DNA from: JAVBMJ01 sp031552535 | GTDB taxonomy: Bacteria; Bacteroidota; Bacteroidia; Bacteroidales; Rikenellaceae | Direction: 5' to 3' | DNA length: 50,409 bases | Assembly: GCA_031552535.1 (NCBI GenBank) | Contig: JAVBMJ010000032.1 | Coordinates: 1-50,409 of the forward strand | Part shown: positions 14,879-23,768 of the stretch, piece by piece | Numbering within the stretch: the stretch's first letter is position 1 | How the letters are laid out: each line of letters begins with the position of its first letter | Notes under the pieces: model-generated | Databases searched by the model: none | The model's input: only the letters and a program-made list of their open reading frames with translations | Told to the model about the DNA's origin: nothing | Program-made: the position numbers and the translations under genes

Positions 14879-16075
14879 ATGAAAGCACTGAGAGACTTTG
14901 TAGATAAAATAAAGCCCAATTTCGAAAAAGGAGGCAGGTTAAGCGCACTCCACTCGACATTCGACGCTTTCGAAACTTTCCTTTTCGTTCCCAATACGGT
15001 CACAAAAAAAGGTTCGCATATCAGGGACTGCAACGACATGAAGCGTACGATGATCGTTGTGGTAGCGGCATTGATGCCGGCGCTGCTATTCGGCATGTAC
15101 AACACCGGATTGCAGCATTTCAGGGCATTGGGCGCTCCCGACACGGCATTCTGGGCGTGTTTCTGGTTCGGGTTTTTGAAAGTACTGCCCCTGATACTGG
15201 TGTCGTACATCGTGGGGCTCGGCATCGAGTTCGCATTTGCGCAGTTCCGTGGCCATGAAGTCAACGAAGGGTATCTGGTAACGGGTATGCTCATCCCCCT
15301 TATCATGCCTGTGGATGTGCCTCTGTGGATGGTGGCGCTGGCGGTGGCTTTTGCCGTCATTATAGGCAAGGAAGTGTTTGGAGGCACGGGAATGAACGTC
15401 TTCAACCCCGCGTTACTGGCACGTGCTTTCGTGTTCTTCGCCTACACCCCCTACATATCCGGTGAGAAGATCTGGGTGGCAGGCATGACCAAAGGCGAGG
15501 GCATTGTCGACGGTTTTTCGGGAGCCACGCCGCTTTCGGACATAGGCAACGCCCTGGCCGAGGGAGCGCAGACGGTGGCATACAGCAATGGGACCACCCC
15601 ACTCGACTGGTTTATCGGGACGATACCGGGTTGTATAGGCGAAACGTCGAAGATCGCGATCCTGCTGGGCGCCGCGCTGCTCCTGTTCACGGGCATCGCA
15701 AGCTGGCGGACCATGTTGAGCGTATTCGCGGGTGGATTGCTGACCGGGCTGCTGTTCAACGCCATAGGAGCCAATGTGGCGATGCAGGTTCCTTTCTGGC
15801 ATCACATTCTGATGGGAGGCTTCATGTTCGGAGCCGTTTTCATGGCTACCGATCCCGTTACGGCGGCACAAACCAATACGGGTAAATACATAACAGGCTT
15901 CCTGATAGGCGTTGTTGCGATCATGGTTCGCGTAGTCAACCCGGGTTATCCGGAGGGCATGATGCTTGCGATCCTGTTCATGAACGCCATGGCCCCGCTT
16001 GTGGACCACTATGTGGTGCAGGCCAACATCAACCGCCGTAACCGCCGCCTCAAACTCAAACCGGCAAAACAGTAG
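14879..16075 (+). CDS. nqrB: Na+-NQR subunit B
   Basis: Integral membrane subunit carrying covalent FMN and the Na+ path. It has 398 residues and about ten hydrophobic segments. The flavinylation motif D-G-F-S-G-A-T-P-L is present with acceptor Thr at residue 217. The N-terminal soluble segment of about 55 residues is normal for NqrB. It lies between nqrA and nqrC with 1-nt and 6-nt gaps. FMN attachment would need ApbE, whose gene is not in this window. Confidence 0.95.
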   Translation: MKALRDFVDKIKPNFEKGGRLSALHSTFDAFETFLFVPNTVTKKGSHIRDCNDMKRTMIVVVAALMPALLFGMYNTGLQHFRALGAPDTAFWACFWFGFLKVLPLILVSYIVGLGIEFAFAQFRGHEVNEGYLVTGMLIPLIMPVDVPLWMVALAVAFAVIIGKEVFGGTGMNVFNPALLARAFVFFAYTPYISGEKIWVAGMTKGEGIVDGFSGATPLSDIGNALAEGAQTVAYSNGTTPLDWFIGTIPGCIGETSKIAILLGAALLLFTGIASWRTMLSVFAGGLLTGLLFNAIGANVAMQVPFWHHILMGGFMFGAVFMATDPVTAAQTNTGKYITGFLIGVVAIMVRVVNPGYPEGMMLAILFMNAMAPLVDHYVVQANINRRNRRLKLKPAKQ

Positions 16076-16081
16076 TACGCT

Positions 16082-16876
16082 ATGAATAAGAACAGTAATA
16101 CATATATAATAGGCTACTCGGCATTTATGGTCATCGTCGTGGCAGCGCTCCTGGCCTATGCTTCGCTGTCGCTGCAAAAGAGGCAGGCGGAAAATGTGAG
16201 GATAGAAAAGATGAACGACATCCTTCGCTCGATAGGCAAAGGCGGAGAGGCCGACACGGCTCCCGATAAGTCGGCTTACATCATAGAGGAGTACGGGAAA
16301 TATATCACCGAAAGCCTTGCGGTGGATTCCAAAGGCGGAATCGTCGACGGAGTAGACGCTTTCGACCTTTTGATAAACCTGAAAGCGGAATACGATAAAC
16401 CCTCTGCAGAACGACGTCTGCCGGTATTCGTAAGCGGAGAAGGTGTGGATCGGCTCTATATCTTCCCTGTGTGGGGTACGGGTTTGTGGGGCCCTGTATG
16501 GGGATATGTCGCATTGAAATCGGACCTGAATACCATTTCGGGCGTAGTTTTCGACCACAAGGGCGAAACTCCGGGGTTGGGAGCCGAGATCACGACACCT
16601 GTATTCACCGGCCAGTTCAAAGACAAGCAGGTATTCGACGGCGACAAGATCGTGGGTATCACCGTACTTAAAGGCGACGGTGCGTCGAAAGGCAACGACC
16701 ACGCTGTCGACGCAATTTCCGGCGGTACGATCACCAGCCGCGGGGTGGAGGCGATGATTAAAAACGGCCTTGCCGATTACAGCGCCTATATCCTTAAACA
16801 GAAAAGCGGACAGGCTGACGCAACAGCCACCGGTGAGACGGAAGGCGAAGCGGCCGATTCATTAACGATTCGATAA
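16082..16876 (+). CDS. nqrC: Na+-NQR subunit C
   Basis: Membrane-anchored periplasmic flavoprotein with the second covalent FMN. It has 264 residues, one N-terminal TM at about residues 8-29 and an FMN-binding domain toward the C-terminus. The attachment motif reads D-A-I-S-G-G-T-I-T, with the acceptor Thr at residue 216. The position before it is Gly where NqrC of Vibrio has Ala, a conservative change. The Ser/Glu/Ala-rich tail after residue 240 is likely disordered. The stop codon overlaps the nqrD ribosome-binding site. Confidence 0.95.
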   Translation: MNKNSNTYIIGYSAFMVIVVAALLAYASLSLQKRQAENVRIEKMNDILRSIGKGGEADTAPDKSAYIIEEYGKYITESLAVDSKGGIVDGVDAFDLLINLKAEYDKPSAERRLPVFVSGEGVDRLYIFPVWGTGLWGPVWGYVALKSDLNTISGVVFDHKGETPGLGAEITTPVFTGQFKDKQVFDGDKIVGITVLKGDGASKGNDHAVDAISGGTITSRGVEAMIKNGLADYSAYILKQKSGQADATATGETEGEAADSLTIR

Positions 16877-16882
16877 GGAGGA
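16875..16882 (+). promoter_or_regulatory. Strong Shine-Dalgarno site for nqrD
   Basis: AAGGAGGA overlaps the nqrC stop and lies 6 nt before ATG 16889. Most genes in this window lack such a site, as is usual in Bacteroidota, so this near-perfect SD inside the operon stands out. Confidence 0.6.
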
Positions 16883-16888
16883 GAAAAG

Positions 16889-17548
16889 ATGGCAAACAGC
16901 AGCGAAAAAGAGCCGATGTTCTCGGTCAAAGTATGGAGGTTGCTTACCTCGCCTTTCAACAGTACGAACCCTATCACGGTACAGATACTGGGTATTTGTT
17001 CGGCCCTGGCCGTAACGGCAAAGCTCAAACCGGCGTTTGTAATGGCGGTTTCGGTTACGATAGTAACGGGATTGGCGAGTTTCATCCTGTCGGCCCTGCG
17101 TAACACGATTCCGTCGCGCATACGCATCATCGTACAGTTGGTCGTCGTGGCGGCGCTGGTTATCCTCGTCGACCAGGTGCTGAGGGCTTATGTCTACGAC
17201 GTAAGCAAGCAGTTGTCGGTTTTCGTGGGTCTTATAATCACCAACTGTATCATCATGGGCCGTATAGAAGCGTTCGCACTGGGTAACAAACCCTGGCCGT
17301 CGCTGATCGACGGTTTTGGCAACGGGCTGGGCTACGGGATGATCCTTATTATGCTCGGCGTGGTAAGAGAGATTTTCGGAGCCGGCACCCTTTGGGGCTA
17401 CCGCGTCATTCCCGAGGCATGGTATATCAAAAACGGAGGGTTCTATGAAAACAACGGGTTCATACTGCTTCCCCCTATGGCACTGATCCTGGTGGGTATC
17501 ATAATCTGGGTGCACCGCAGCCGCAATAAGAACCTCATCGAAAAATAG
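16889..17548 (+). CDS. nqrD: Na+-NQR subunit D
   Basis: Integral membrane subunit homologous to NqrE and RnfE. It has 219 residues and six hydrophobic segments. Characteristic elements are N-P-I-T-V-Q-I-L-G-I-C near residue 30, I-I-T-N-C-I-I-M-G-R at about 110, and the G-x-G-x-G-Y-G turn following P-W-P-S-L-I-D. The conserved Cys in the I-C-S and N-C segments is the type that holds the intramembrane Fe centre with NqrE. It follows nqrC with a strong SD and precedes nqrE by 12 bp. Confidence 0.95.
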   Translation: MANSSEKEPMFSVKVWRLLTSPFNSTNPITVQILGICSALAVTAKLKPAFVMAVSVTIVTGLASFILSALRNTIPSRIRIIVQLVVVAALVILVDQVLRAYVYDVSKQLSVFVGLIITNCIIMGRIEAFALGNKPWPSLIDGFGNGLGYGMILIMLGVVREIFGAGTLWGYRVIPEAWYIKNGGFYENNGFILLPPMALILVGIIIWVHRSRNKNLIEK

Positions 17549-17560
17549 GAGAGCTGACAG

Positions 17561-18178
17561 ATGGAAAATATACTTAATATATTCATACGGTCGATCTTTA
17601 TCGACAACATGATCTTCGCTTACTTCCTGGGGATGTGTTCCTACATCGCCGTGAGCAAGAGCGTCAAAACGGCAATGGGACTCGGGGTGGCCGTTACGTT
17701 CGTGATGGTTTTCACGGTGCCGTTGAATTACCTGTTGAATGTCTATGTGCTTGAGCCCGGCGCTCTGGCATGGTTGAGCCCTTCGATGGCCGATGTAGAT
17801 CTCAGTTTCCTGAGTTTTATAGTGTTTATTGCCGTGGTCGCTTCGTTCACGCAGTTGGTTGAGATGGTTGTCGAGAAGTTCGCACCTACACTTTATAATC
17901 AACTGGGGATATTCCTGCCGCTTATCGCTGTTAACTGCGCAATCCTCGGGGGATCGCTCTTCATGCAGGAACGGCAGTATGCAAGCTTGGGCGAGGCAAC
18001 GTCGTTCGCCCTGGGTTCGGGTATCGGTTGGTGGCTTGCGATCATAGGCATGGCCGCCATCAGGGAACGCCTGGCCTACTCGCAGATTCCGCCTGCGTTA
18101 AAAGGAGCCGGCATTACATTCATCATCACGGGATTGATGGGGATAGCCTTCATGACATTCCTCGGTATTCAACTTTAA
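17561..18178 (+). CDS. nqrE: Na+-NQR subunit E
   Basis: Integral membrane subunit homologous to NqrD in inverted topology. It has 205 residues and six hydrophobic segments. The motifs D-N-M-I-F-A-Y-F-L-G-M-C at about residues 15-26 and A-V-N-C-A-I-L-G-G at about 125 contain the two Cys expected for the iron centre shared with NqrD. An AGGAGAG site precedes the start. It is cotranscribed between nqrD and nqrF. Confidence 0.95.
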   Translation: MENILNIFIRSIFIDNMIFAYFLGMCSYIAVSKSVKTAMGLGVAVTFVMVFTVPLNYLLNVYVLEPGALAWLSPSMADVDLSFLSFIVFIAVVASFTQLVEMVVEKFAPTLYNQLGIFLPLIAVNCAILGGSLFMQERQYASLGEATSFALGSGIGWWLAIIGMAAIRERLAYSQIPPALKGAGITFIITGLMGIAFMTFLGIQL

Positions 18179-18190
18179 AAGCATTCGACA

Positions 18191-19435
18191 ATGGGAATTA
18201 CTATAATTACGGCAATCGTGGCGTTTATGGCCGTGACGCTCGCCCTTGTGGTGTTGCTGCTTTATGCCAAAAAGAAACTCACTCCTTCGGGACAGATACA
18301 GATAGATATTAACGGGGGGGAAAAGGTGTTGACGGTCGAGCCGGGGAGCACACTTCTTAGCACCTTGGGTGAGAACCAGATATTCTTGCCTTCGGCCTGT
18401 GGCGGCGGCGGTTCATGCGGCATGTGCAAGTGCCAGGTGCTGGAAGGCGGCGGCGACATACTGCCCACGGAAGTGAACTTCTTCACACGCAAACAGCAGC
18501 AGGAAAAATGGCGCCTCGGATGCCAGGTCAAGGTCAGGGAAGACATGAAAATCCATGTCGAGGAGGCTGTACTTGGCGTTAAGAAATGGGAGTGCGAGGT
18601 GGTGTCGAACCACAATGTCGCAACGTTCATCAAAGAATTCGTGGTGAAGTTGCCCGAGGACGAGAAGTTGAACTTCCGTTCGGGAGGGTATATTCAGATT
18701 GATGTTCCCAAGTATGACGGTATCAAATTCAGCGATTTCAACATTGAGCCCGAATACCGCGAGGACTGGGACAAAACAAATATGTGGAATCTGGTCGCAA
18801 AAAATCCAGAACCTACGTTCCGGGCCTACTCTATGGCCAACCACCCGGCCGAAGGCAACATCATCATGCTCAACATACGCATCGCCACACCGCCCTGGGA
18901 CCGCCAGACGTGCGGTTTCATGAACGTAAACCCGGGAATATGCTCGTCGTATATCTTCTCGCTGAAGCCCGGCGACAAAGTTACTATATCGGGCCCTTAC
19001 GGAGAGTTCTTCGTTAAGGACACCCCCAACGAAAAAATGTTCATCGGCGGCGGCGCGGGTATGGCCCCTATGCGTTCGCATATCTTCAACCTGTTCCAGA
19101 CCGAAAAAACCGACAAGAAGGTGACATTCTGGTACGGAGCCCGCAGTAAACGCGAGATTTTCTACCAGGATCAATTCGAGGCTATAGAGAAGGAGTTCCC
19201 GAACTTCAAATTTAACATAGCGCTGTCGGAGCCCAATCCGTCGGATAACTGGACCGGATATACAGGGTTCATCCATCAGGTCATTTATGACAAATATCTC
19301 AAGAACCACGAAGCGCCTGAGGATATAGAGTATTACCTCTGCGGCCCGCCGATGATGACCGACGCCGTGACCCGTATGCTCGACAGCCTTGGCGTTCCAC
19401 CGGAGAATGTCATGTACGACAACTTCGGAGCGTAG
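18191..19435 (+). CDS. nqrF: Na+-NQR subunit F (NADH-oxidising)
   Basis: Electron entry subunit. It has 414 residues: one N-terminal TM at about residues 3-25, a ferredoxin-type 2Fe-2S domain with C70-X5-C76-X2-C79 and C111, an FAD domain with the F-R-A-Y-S motif, and an NADH-binding domain with G-G-G-A-G-M-A-P-M-R-S and the C-terminal Y-Y-L-C-G-P-P-M-M and D-N-F-G segments. All features are intact. Last gene of the operon, followed by a strong terminator. Confidence 0.96.
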   Translation: MGITIITAIVAFMAVTLALVVLLLYAKKKLTPSGQIQIDINGGEKVLTVEPGSTLLSTLGENQIFLPSACGGGGSCGMCKCQVLEGGGDILPTEVNFFTRKQQQEKWRLGCQVKVREDMKIHVEEAVLGVKKWECEVVSNHNVATFIKEFVVKLPEDEKLNFRSGGYIQIDVPKYDGIKFSDFNIEPEYREDWDKTNMWNLVAKNPEPTFRAYSMANHPAEGNIIMLNIRIATPPWDRQTCGFMNVNPGICSSYIFSLKPGDKVTISGPYGEFFVKDTPNEKMFIGGGAGMAPMRSHIFNLFQTEKTDKKVTFWYGARSKREIFYQDQFEAIEKEFPNFKFNIALSEPNPSDNWTGYTGFIHQVIYDKYLKNHEAPEDIEYYLCGPPMMTDAVTRMLDSLGVPPENVMYDNFGA

Positions 19436-19529
19436 AGTTTGTCTCAACAGGAAATCTGTCGTGATTATCAAAACAATCGGGCAGACAGCTATACCATCAT
19501 TAGGTTTCAGCCGATGATATTTATGAATT

Positions 19530-19580
19530 TGACCGGCGGAAAATGGTAGTCTTCATCATTTTCCGCCGGTCAGATTATTT
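19530..19580 (+). terminator. nqr operon terminator
   Basis: A perfect 16-bp stem (TGACCGGCGGAAAATG with its complement) around an 11-nt loop is followed by GATTATTTTTTATT. It is a textbook rho-independent terminator about 95 bp after nqrF. Confidence 0.9.
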
Positions 19581-19640
19581 TTTATTAACAATCTATTGAT
19601 TTAAACCATTGGGTATACTGTTATTTCAGATGATTAATAT

Positions 19641-19648
19641 TAGCTTTG
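19641..19648 (+). promoter_or_regulatory. Promoter -7 box for the S1/P1 nuclease gene
   Basis: TAGCTTTG fits TAnnTTTG and lies 21 bp before the ATG, giving a very short leader. The -33 region has no exact TTTG. Confidence 0.5.
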
Positions 19649-19669
19649 TATGCTATTAAACTGTAAGTA

Positions 19670-20454
19670 ATGCGTTTAAAGACATTTATCCTCTTGTTGG
19701 TACTGGTCTCCATGTGGAGTCCCGGCATTTACGCCTGGGGCAGCAGGGGGCACGATATCATAGTAGCCATTGCCGAACGCCACATTTCCGGAAAAGCCCG
19801 TGACAAAATCAAATGCATACTCGACGGCAAGTCGATGGTGTACTACTCTTCGTGGATGGACAACATACGCGGAGATAAACAATATGGGGCCCGTGACGCC
19901 TGGCACTATGCGAATGTAGATGAAGGCAAGAGTTACGAAACGATGAAAAAAAATCCCGAAGGGGATGTCTACACGGCACTGACATTTATAATCGCACAAC
20001 TCAAGGGCGGATGGCTCGATAAAGAGACGGAAACGATCTATTTCAAATATATGATCCATCTTGTAGGCGACATGCATTGCCCGATGCACGTCGGTCACCT
20101 GTCGGATGCCGGAGGCAATAAAACGCCGGCAAGGTGGTTCGGGGCACCGACCAACCTGCATGCCATCTGGGACGACTATCTGGTGGACAATGTGCGCAAA
20201 TGGAGTTACACGGAGTGGGTTGAGAACATCGATCTTCTCAGCAAAGATGAAATAGAGGCTCTGTCGCGAGGCACAATAGAGGATTGGTTGAATGAAACGG
20301 TTGAGATTTGTGCAAAAGTGTATGCCGAAACCCCGGCAAATGCCAATTTCGACTATTATATGATGAATAGCTTCTATCCAATCCATGTCTTGAAAGCCAG
20401 CTTCTTAAAGCCGGCTACCGGCTGGCCGCTGTTATCAACGACATCTTCGGATAG
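19670..20454 (+). CDS. Secreted S1/P1-type nuclease with a C-terminal frameshift
   Basis: Zn-dependent S1/P1 single-strand nuclease/phosphatase family. The signal peptide is cleaved before the W that begins the mature protein (A-W-G-S-R-G-H). The expected Zn ligands are visible: the N-terminal W and H, D in S-S-W-M-D, H in A-W-H-Y, H/D/H/H in M-I-H-L-V-G-D-M-H-C-P-M-H, and H/D in L-H-A-I-W-D-D. Near 20381-20389 the frame breaks. The -1 frame resumes the usual family ending L-L-K-A-G-Y-R-L-A-A-V-I-N-D-I-F-G and stops at 20454, while the original frame runs uninterrupted to 20659 through a hairpin with no family resemblance. Only the last helix is affected, so partial function is possible. Confidence 0.75.
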
Positions 20455-20467
20455 ACGATCCAGACGT

Positions 20468-20528
20468 GCAATAAACAATCTGTCCCGGATAAACTCTGAA
20501 AGTTTATCCGGGACAGATTGTTTATTGC
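20468..20528. terminator. Perfect 28-bp hairpin between convergent genes
   Basis: Arms 20468-20495 and 20501-20528 are perfectly complementary over 28 bp with a 5-nt loop CTGAA. It lies between the nuclease gene (ending 20454) and deoC (minus, ending 20570), so it can terminate both. It lacks strong T tracts and is far longer than a typical terminator stem. Confidence 0.7.
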
Positions 20529-20569
20529 TTATGTATACTGCCGAAAGGCAATGTGTCAGAAACTTTTTC

Positions 20570-21448
20570 TCAATAGTATTTTATATCACGGCCCGTGATC
20601 GAGCCGAGCAGGTTGTTTGCGAGCGAACTGGCCCCTATGCGCCAGAATTCAGGCGTTAGCCATCCCTGACCCAATATACGCTCCACAATCGTATAGTACA
20701 ACGCCGCATCACAGGCCGTAGCGACACCTCCCGCAGCCTTGAACCCCACTTTGCGTCCTGTTTTGGCGTGATAATCCCTGATTGCCGTACACATAACCAC
20801 AGCCGCCTCGGGAGTGGCAGGCACAGGTATCTTTCCTGTGGAAGTCTTAATGAAGTCGGCCCCGGCCAGCATCGACAGCACCGACGCCTTATATATCAAC
20901 TCAGGACGCTGCAACGCACCCGACTCTATTATCACCTTGAGTACCACATCTTCACCAGCCTCGGCCTTAAGCAACGATATCTCGTTGGCCGCCTGCTCAT
21001 AATTACCGGAGAGAAAATCGCGCAGGCTCAGCACTATATCTATCTCGTCGGCGCCGTTTTCCACAGCCATCGCCGTTTCCAGCATCTTGACTTCCAGAAA
21101 AGTCTGCGATGACGGGAAGCCGCCCGAAACGCTCGTAATCGCTATATCCGCATCGCCTATGGACAAACCCACAGTATCGACAAATGCGGGATAGACACAT
21201 ATCGAAGCCACATTGGGAATATCCGGAAAATGAGAACGAAATTCTGCCGCTTTCCGGGCAAAAGCACTGATGCGATCATCCGTGTCGGTGACATTCAACG
21301 ACGTAAGGTCGATACATGAATAGCAAAGCGAATAGACATCCCTGCGCATATTAGCCGGAGCTGCGCCGCGGGCCTCAGCCACCGTCGAGGCAACCATTTC
21401 ATCGGAGATCCCATCTCCATATCCATTCAAAACAGAAGTATATTCCAT
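20570..21448 (-). CDS. deoC: Deoxyribose-phosphate aldolase
   Basis: Class I aldolase that splits 2-deoxyribose-5-phosphate into glyceraldehyde-3-phosphate and acetaldehyde in deoxynucleoside catabolism. It has 292 residues, longer than the short 220-residue group and closer to the E. coli-like class. The Schiff-base lysine lies in F-I-K-T-S-T-G. The second catalytic Lys is in G-F-K-A-A-G-G, and L-K-V-I-I-E-S-G and A-D-E-I-D-I-V complete the barrel signatures. It faces the nuclease gene and shares its hairpin. Confidence 0.94.
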   Translation of the reverse strand: MEYTSVLNGYGDGISDEMVASTVAEARGAAPANMRRDVYSLCYSCIDLTSLNVTDTDDRISAFARKAAEFRSHFPDIPNVASICVYPAFVDTVGLSIGDADIAITSVSGGFPSSQTFLEVKMLETAMAVENGADEIDIVLSLRDFLSGNYEQAANEISLLKAEAGEDVVLKVIIESGALQRPELIYKASVLSMLAGADFIKTSTGKIPVPATPEAAVVMCTAIRDYHAKTGRKVGFKAAGGVATACDAALYYTIVERILGQGWLTPEFWRIGASSLANNLLGSITGRDIKYY

Positions 21449-21629
21449 GGCGATACTTTTTTATCATTAATAAACACTATTCCTGCTGTTGCCTCTCATG
21501 CAACTCACAGGCCAAAATAGCACGGGGCCCGGATATGCGAACGGGGGATGGACAACCCTCGAAGAGCCGCTTTTAACCCGCGCTAACAGCGCATAAGAGT
21601 GGCCTGATCAATAGATGGTGTAACACGCA

Positions 21630-22514
21630 CTAAAACAACACCCCGAGCCCCACGTTGATTTGGTGCAACTCCGGTCCCTGGTCTTTGCGGAACATCGGGC
21701 TCGGATAGTAAGATGCCGAAACAGCCATAGAGTTGTAACCTACATTGACGGTGACTCCCCCATGAAAATTACTTAGGTTCAGGTCGTCACGATCCTTATA
21801 GGTCCCATTGCCAGCTCCCGTAGCCACCTTGTATTTCGTATGCCCGTTCATGCGCCACCCTCCGACAACGCCGAAGTTGACAAACCCGCGATTACACAAA
21901 CCGAATGCAAATTCAGCCAACAGCGGCACATTGAGATAGGCCGTCGTAAGTTTACTCTTCGACAGGTTGACGCCATCTGCAATAAAATGATAATCGACCA
22001 CCGTCGTACCATCGTCGTTTACGATGGTGACATCCTGGGAGAAACGGTAATTATTGACTTCCATGCCAATCCCCGACAACAACGTGAAACGGCCGCAACG
22101 CACCACGGAAAAATCGAAAAAATTGATCTGCACCCCGATGCTCTTATTGCTCAGACTCATACCCCTGGCATCGTCGGGCAATGAAAAATCGGACAGGCTG
22201 CCCATATAACCCGAATATCCGACCGTAAATCCCGACCAGTGGCCGCGCATAAAACCGCCCCATTTCCAACCGGCATTGCAACACGATCCACCGCTTTCCG
22301 GTATTTCGACCGCTTCTATAGCCAAGGTGTCCTCACCGATACGGATATCGCGATAATTCGCAGGGCGTTTGAAAACATCTTCCTGACTTATTATTACCTT
22401 GCGTTCCTCTATGATAACAGTATCGCGGTCCGGATTTTCCCAAATTCCGGCTCTGGTACCTGAAACAGAAGCCCCGAAAATCAGAAACAGCAAAAATGTC
22501 TTTTTAGTATTCAT
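21630..22514 (-). CDS. Outer-membrane beta-barrel protein
   Basis: A 294-residue protein with a signal peptide (MNTKKTFLLFLIFGASVSG), a polar segment with a Cys-Cys pair (G-G-S-C-C-N-A-G) at about residues 76-80, and then alternating hydrophobic strands from about residue 85 to the terminal L-G-V-L-F, as in eight- to ten-stranded outer-membrane barrels. It resembles the PorT/OmpW-like group in appearance only; no specific function is recognised. It stands alone, divergent from the nucleoside-recognition gene. Confidence 0.65.
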   Translation of the reverse strand: MNTKKTFLLFLIFGASVSGTRAGIWENPDRDTVIIEERKVIISQEDVFKRPANYRDIRIGEDTLAIEAVEIPESGGSCCNAGWKWGGFMRGHWSGFTVGYSGYMGSLSDFSLPDDARGMSLSNKSIGVQINFFDFSVVRCGRFTLLSGIGMEVNNYRFSQDVTIVNDDGTTVVDYHFIADGVNLSKSKLTTAYLNVPLLAEFAFGLCNRGFVNFGVVGGWRMNGHTKYKVATGAGNGTYKDRDDLNLSNFHGGVTVNVGYNSMAVSASYYPSPMFRKDQGPELHQINVGLGVLF

Positions 22515-22575
22515 AATACCATAATTACCAATTCAATAGCATTCAAATACACACTGCCAACCTTATACAGTATGA

Positions 22576-22583
22576 CAAATGTA
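22576..22583 (-). promoter_or_regulatory. Candidate -7 box for the barrel gene
   Basis: TACATTTG on the minus strand, 62 bp before ATG 22514. A second match, TAAATTTG, lies 10 bp upstream (22593-22586). Neither has a clear -33 partner. Confidence 0.4.
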
Positions 22584-22703
22584 CGCAAATTTACGATACA
22601 AAAACAGTGCACGGGCAACCATATTCAAAGCCCGCACAGGTTCCCGTCGAAAAAATAGCCCGGAAAGCGGCAGACGGGAACCGCATGTAGAGCAATATCG
22701 TTA

Positions 22704-22711
22704 TATCTTTG
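22704..22711 (+). promoter_or_regulatory. -7 box for the nucleoside-recognition gene
   Basis: TATCTTTG lies 19 bp before ATG 22731, again predicting a very short leader. No clear -33 TTTG is present. Confidence 0.5.
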
Positions 22712-22730
22712 TGCTCTGGAATCGACGGTA

Positions 22731-23678
22731 ATGGAGAATAACGATATATTCCGCAGGCTTGCGGGAGCAGCCGCAGGAGCAATAAGACCTGCATTGAAAA
22801 CGGCATTATGGGTCATAAAGCTCATGTTGCCGATAACGCTCGGCATGGCTCTGCTGAATTACGCGGGAGTGATAGGATGGATATCCGGGTTCGTGTCGCC
22901 ACTGTTCGGAGTGATGGGACTCGACGGTGCCGGAGCGATGGTGTTCATCTCGGCGGCATTTGGCAACCTCTACTCCGGGATCGGGGTTATGGCCACTCTC
23001 GGGGTCGATTTCCGCGCGGCGCTGATATTGGCATCGATGTGCCTGATCTGCCATAATATGATAATAGAGACGGCCATACAGCGAAAAACAGGAGCCAGCG
23101 CCGTTGGGATTATACTGCTGCGGGTGTCGATGGCCCTCGTTGCGGGAGTGGCGATGAATCTCGTGTTGCCGGAGCGACTGGAGGGAAAACTTTTTTTCAG
23201 CGGCGTCCAGGAAACAGCCGATACTCTTTGGGGGTTGGTAGCCGGATGGGCTTTGACGATGCTTCCGCTGATAGTAAAAATATTAGCCATCATCATATCC
23301 CTCAATGTAATACAGGCATGCATGCGTGAATTCGGCCTGCTGAAGATCATCGCGGTTCCGCTACGACCGCTGATGCGGGTATTCGGCCTGCCGCTCTCGA
23401 CCTCGTTCCTGTGGATAATCTGTAACGTGGTCGGCCTGACCTACGGGGGTGCGGTCCTGGTTGAGGAGGTGCGTCGCGGAGAAGCCTCGCCACGCGACGC
23501 ATCACTGCTGAACACCCATGTGGCAATATCGCACAGTTTGCTGGAAGATACACTGCTGTTCATCTCGATAGGGCTCCCGGCACTCGGGCTTATGCTCCCG
23601 CGACTGGTGCTGGCCATCGTCGCGGTATGGACGCAACGGCTGGCGACGGAAAGAAAAGTGGGCTTTCGCCGTGTGTGA
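22731..23678 (+). CDS. Nucleoside-recognition (Gate) domain membrane protein
   Basis: A 315-residue polytopic membrane protein with two Gate/nucleoside-recognition repeats. In each, a helix with polar and small residues (G-N-L-Y-S-G-I-G-V near residue 79, and G-L-T-Y-G-G-A-V-L near 232) follows a long hydrophobic segment. The family includes spore maturation proteins SpmA/SpmB and parts of nucleoside and ferrous iron transporters, and the substrate is unknown here. A non-sporulating host argues against a spore role. The basic tail R-K-V-G-F-R-R-V is cytoplasmic. No transport partners are adjacent. Confidence 0.75.
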   Translation: MENNDIFRRLAGAAAGAIRPALKTALWVIKLMLPITLGMALLNYAGVIGWISGFVSPLFGVMGLDGAGAMVFISAAFGNLYSGIGVMATLGVDFRAALILASMCLICHNMIIETAIQRKTGASAVGIILLRVSMALVAGVAMNLVLPERLEGKLFFSGVQETADTLWGLVAGWALTMLPLIVKILAIIISLNVIQACMREFGLLKIIAVPLRPLMRVFGLPLSTSFLWIICNVVGLTYGGAVLVEEVRRGEASPRDASLLNTHVAISHSLLEDTLLFISIGLPALGLMLPRLVLAIVAVWTQRLATERKVGFRRV

Positions 23679-23743
23679 TGCAACATTCGGCGGTGGAGAT
23701 GCGTCTTATATAAGATCAATGCGGTTTTCGAGGGAAACATCGC

Positions 23744-23751
23744 TACCTTTG
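23744..23751 (+). promoter_or_regulatory. -7 box for the tandem lipoprotein genes
   Basis: TACCTTTG lies 17 bp before ATG 23769. The upstream region has a TTTT run near 23725 but no exact TTTG. Confidence 0.5.
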
Positions 23752-23768
23752 CCGCAAAATATATTCAG

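Noticed and set aside
18300..18330. Run of seven G near the start of nqrF as a possible frameshift site
   Set aside because: The frame is intact on both sides and the Fe-S ligands follow normally.
20455..20659. C-terminal extension of the S1/P1 nuclease frame
   Set aside because: It reads through a perfect hairpin and into the end of deoC, with no family resemblance; treated as a frameshift artefact.
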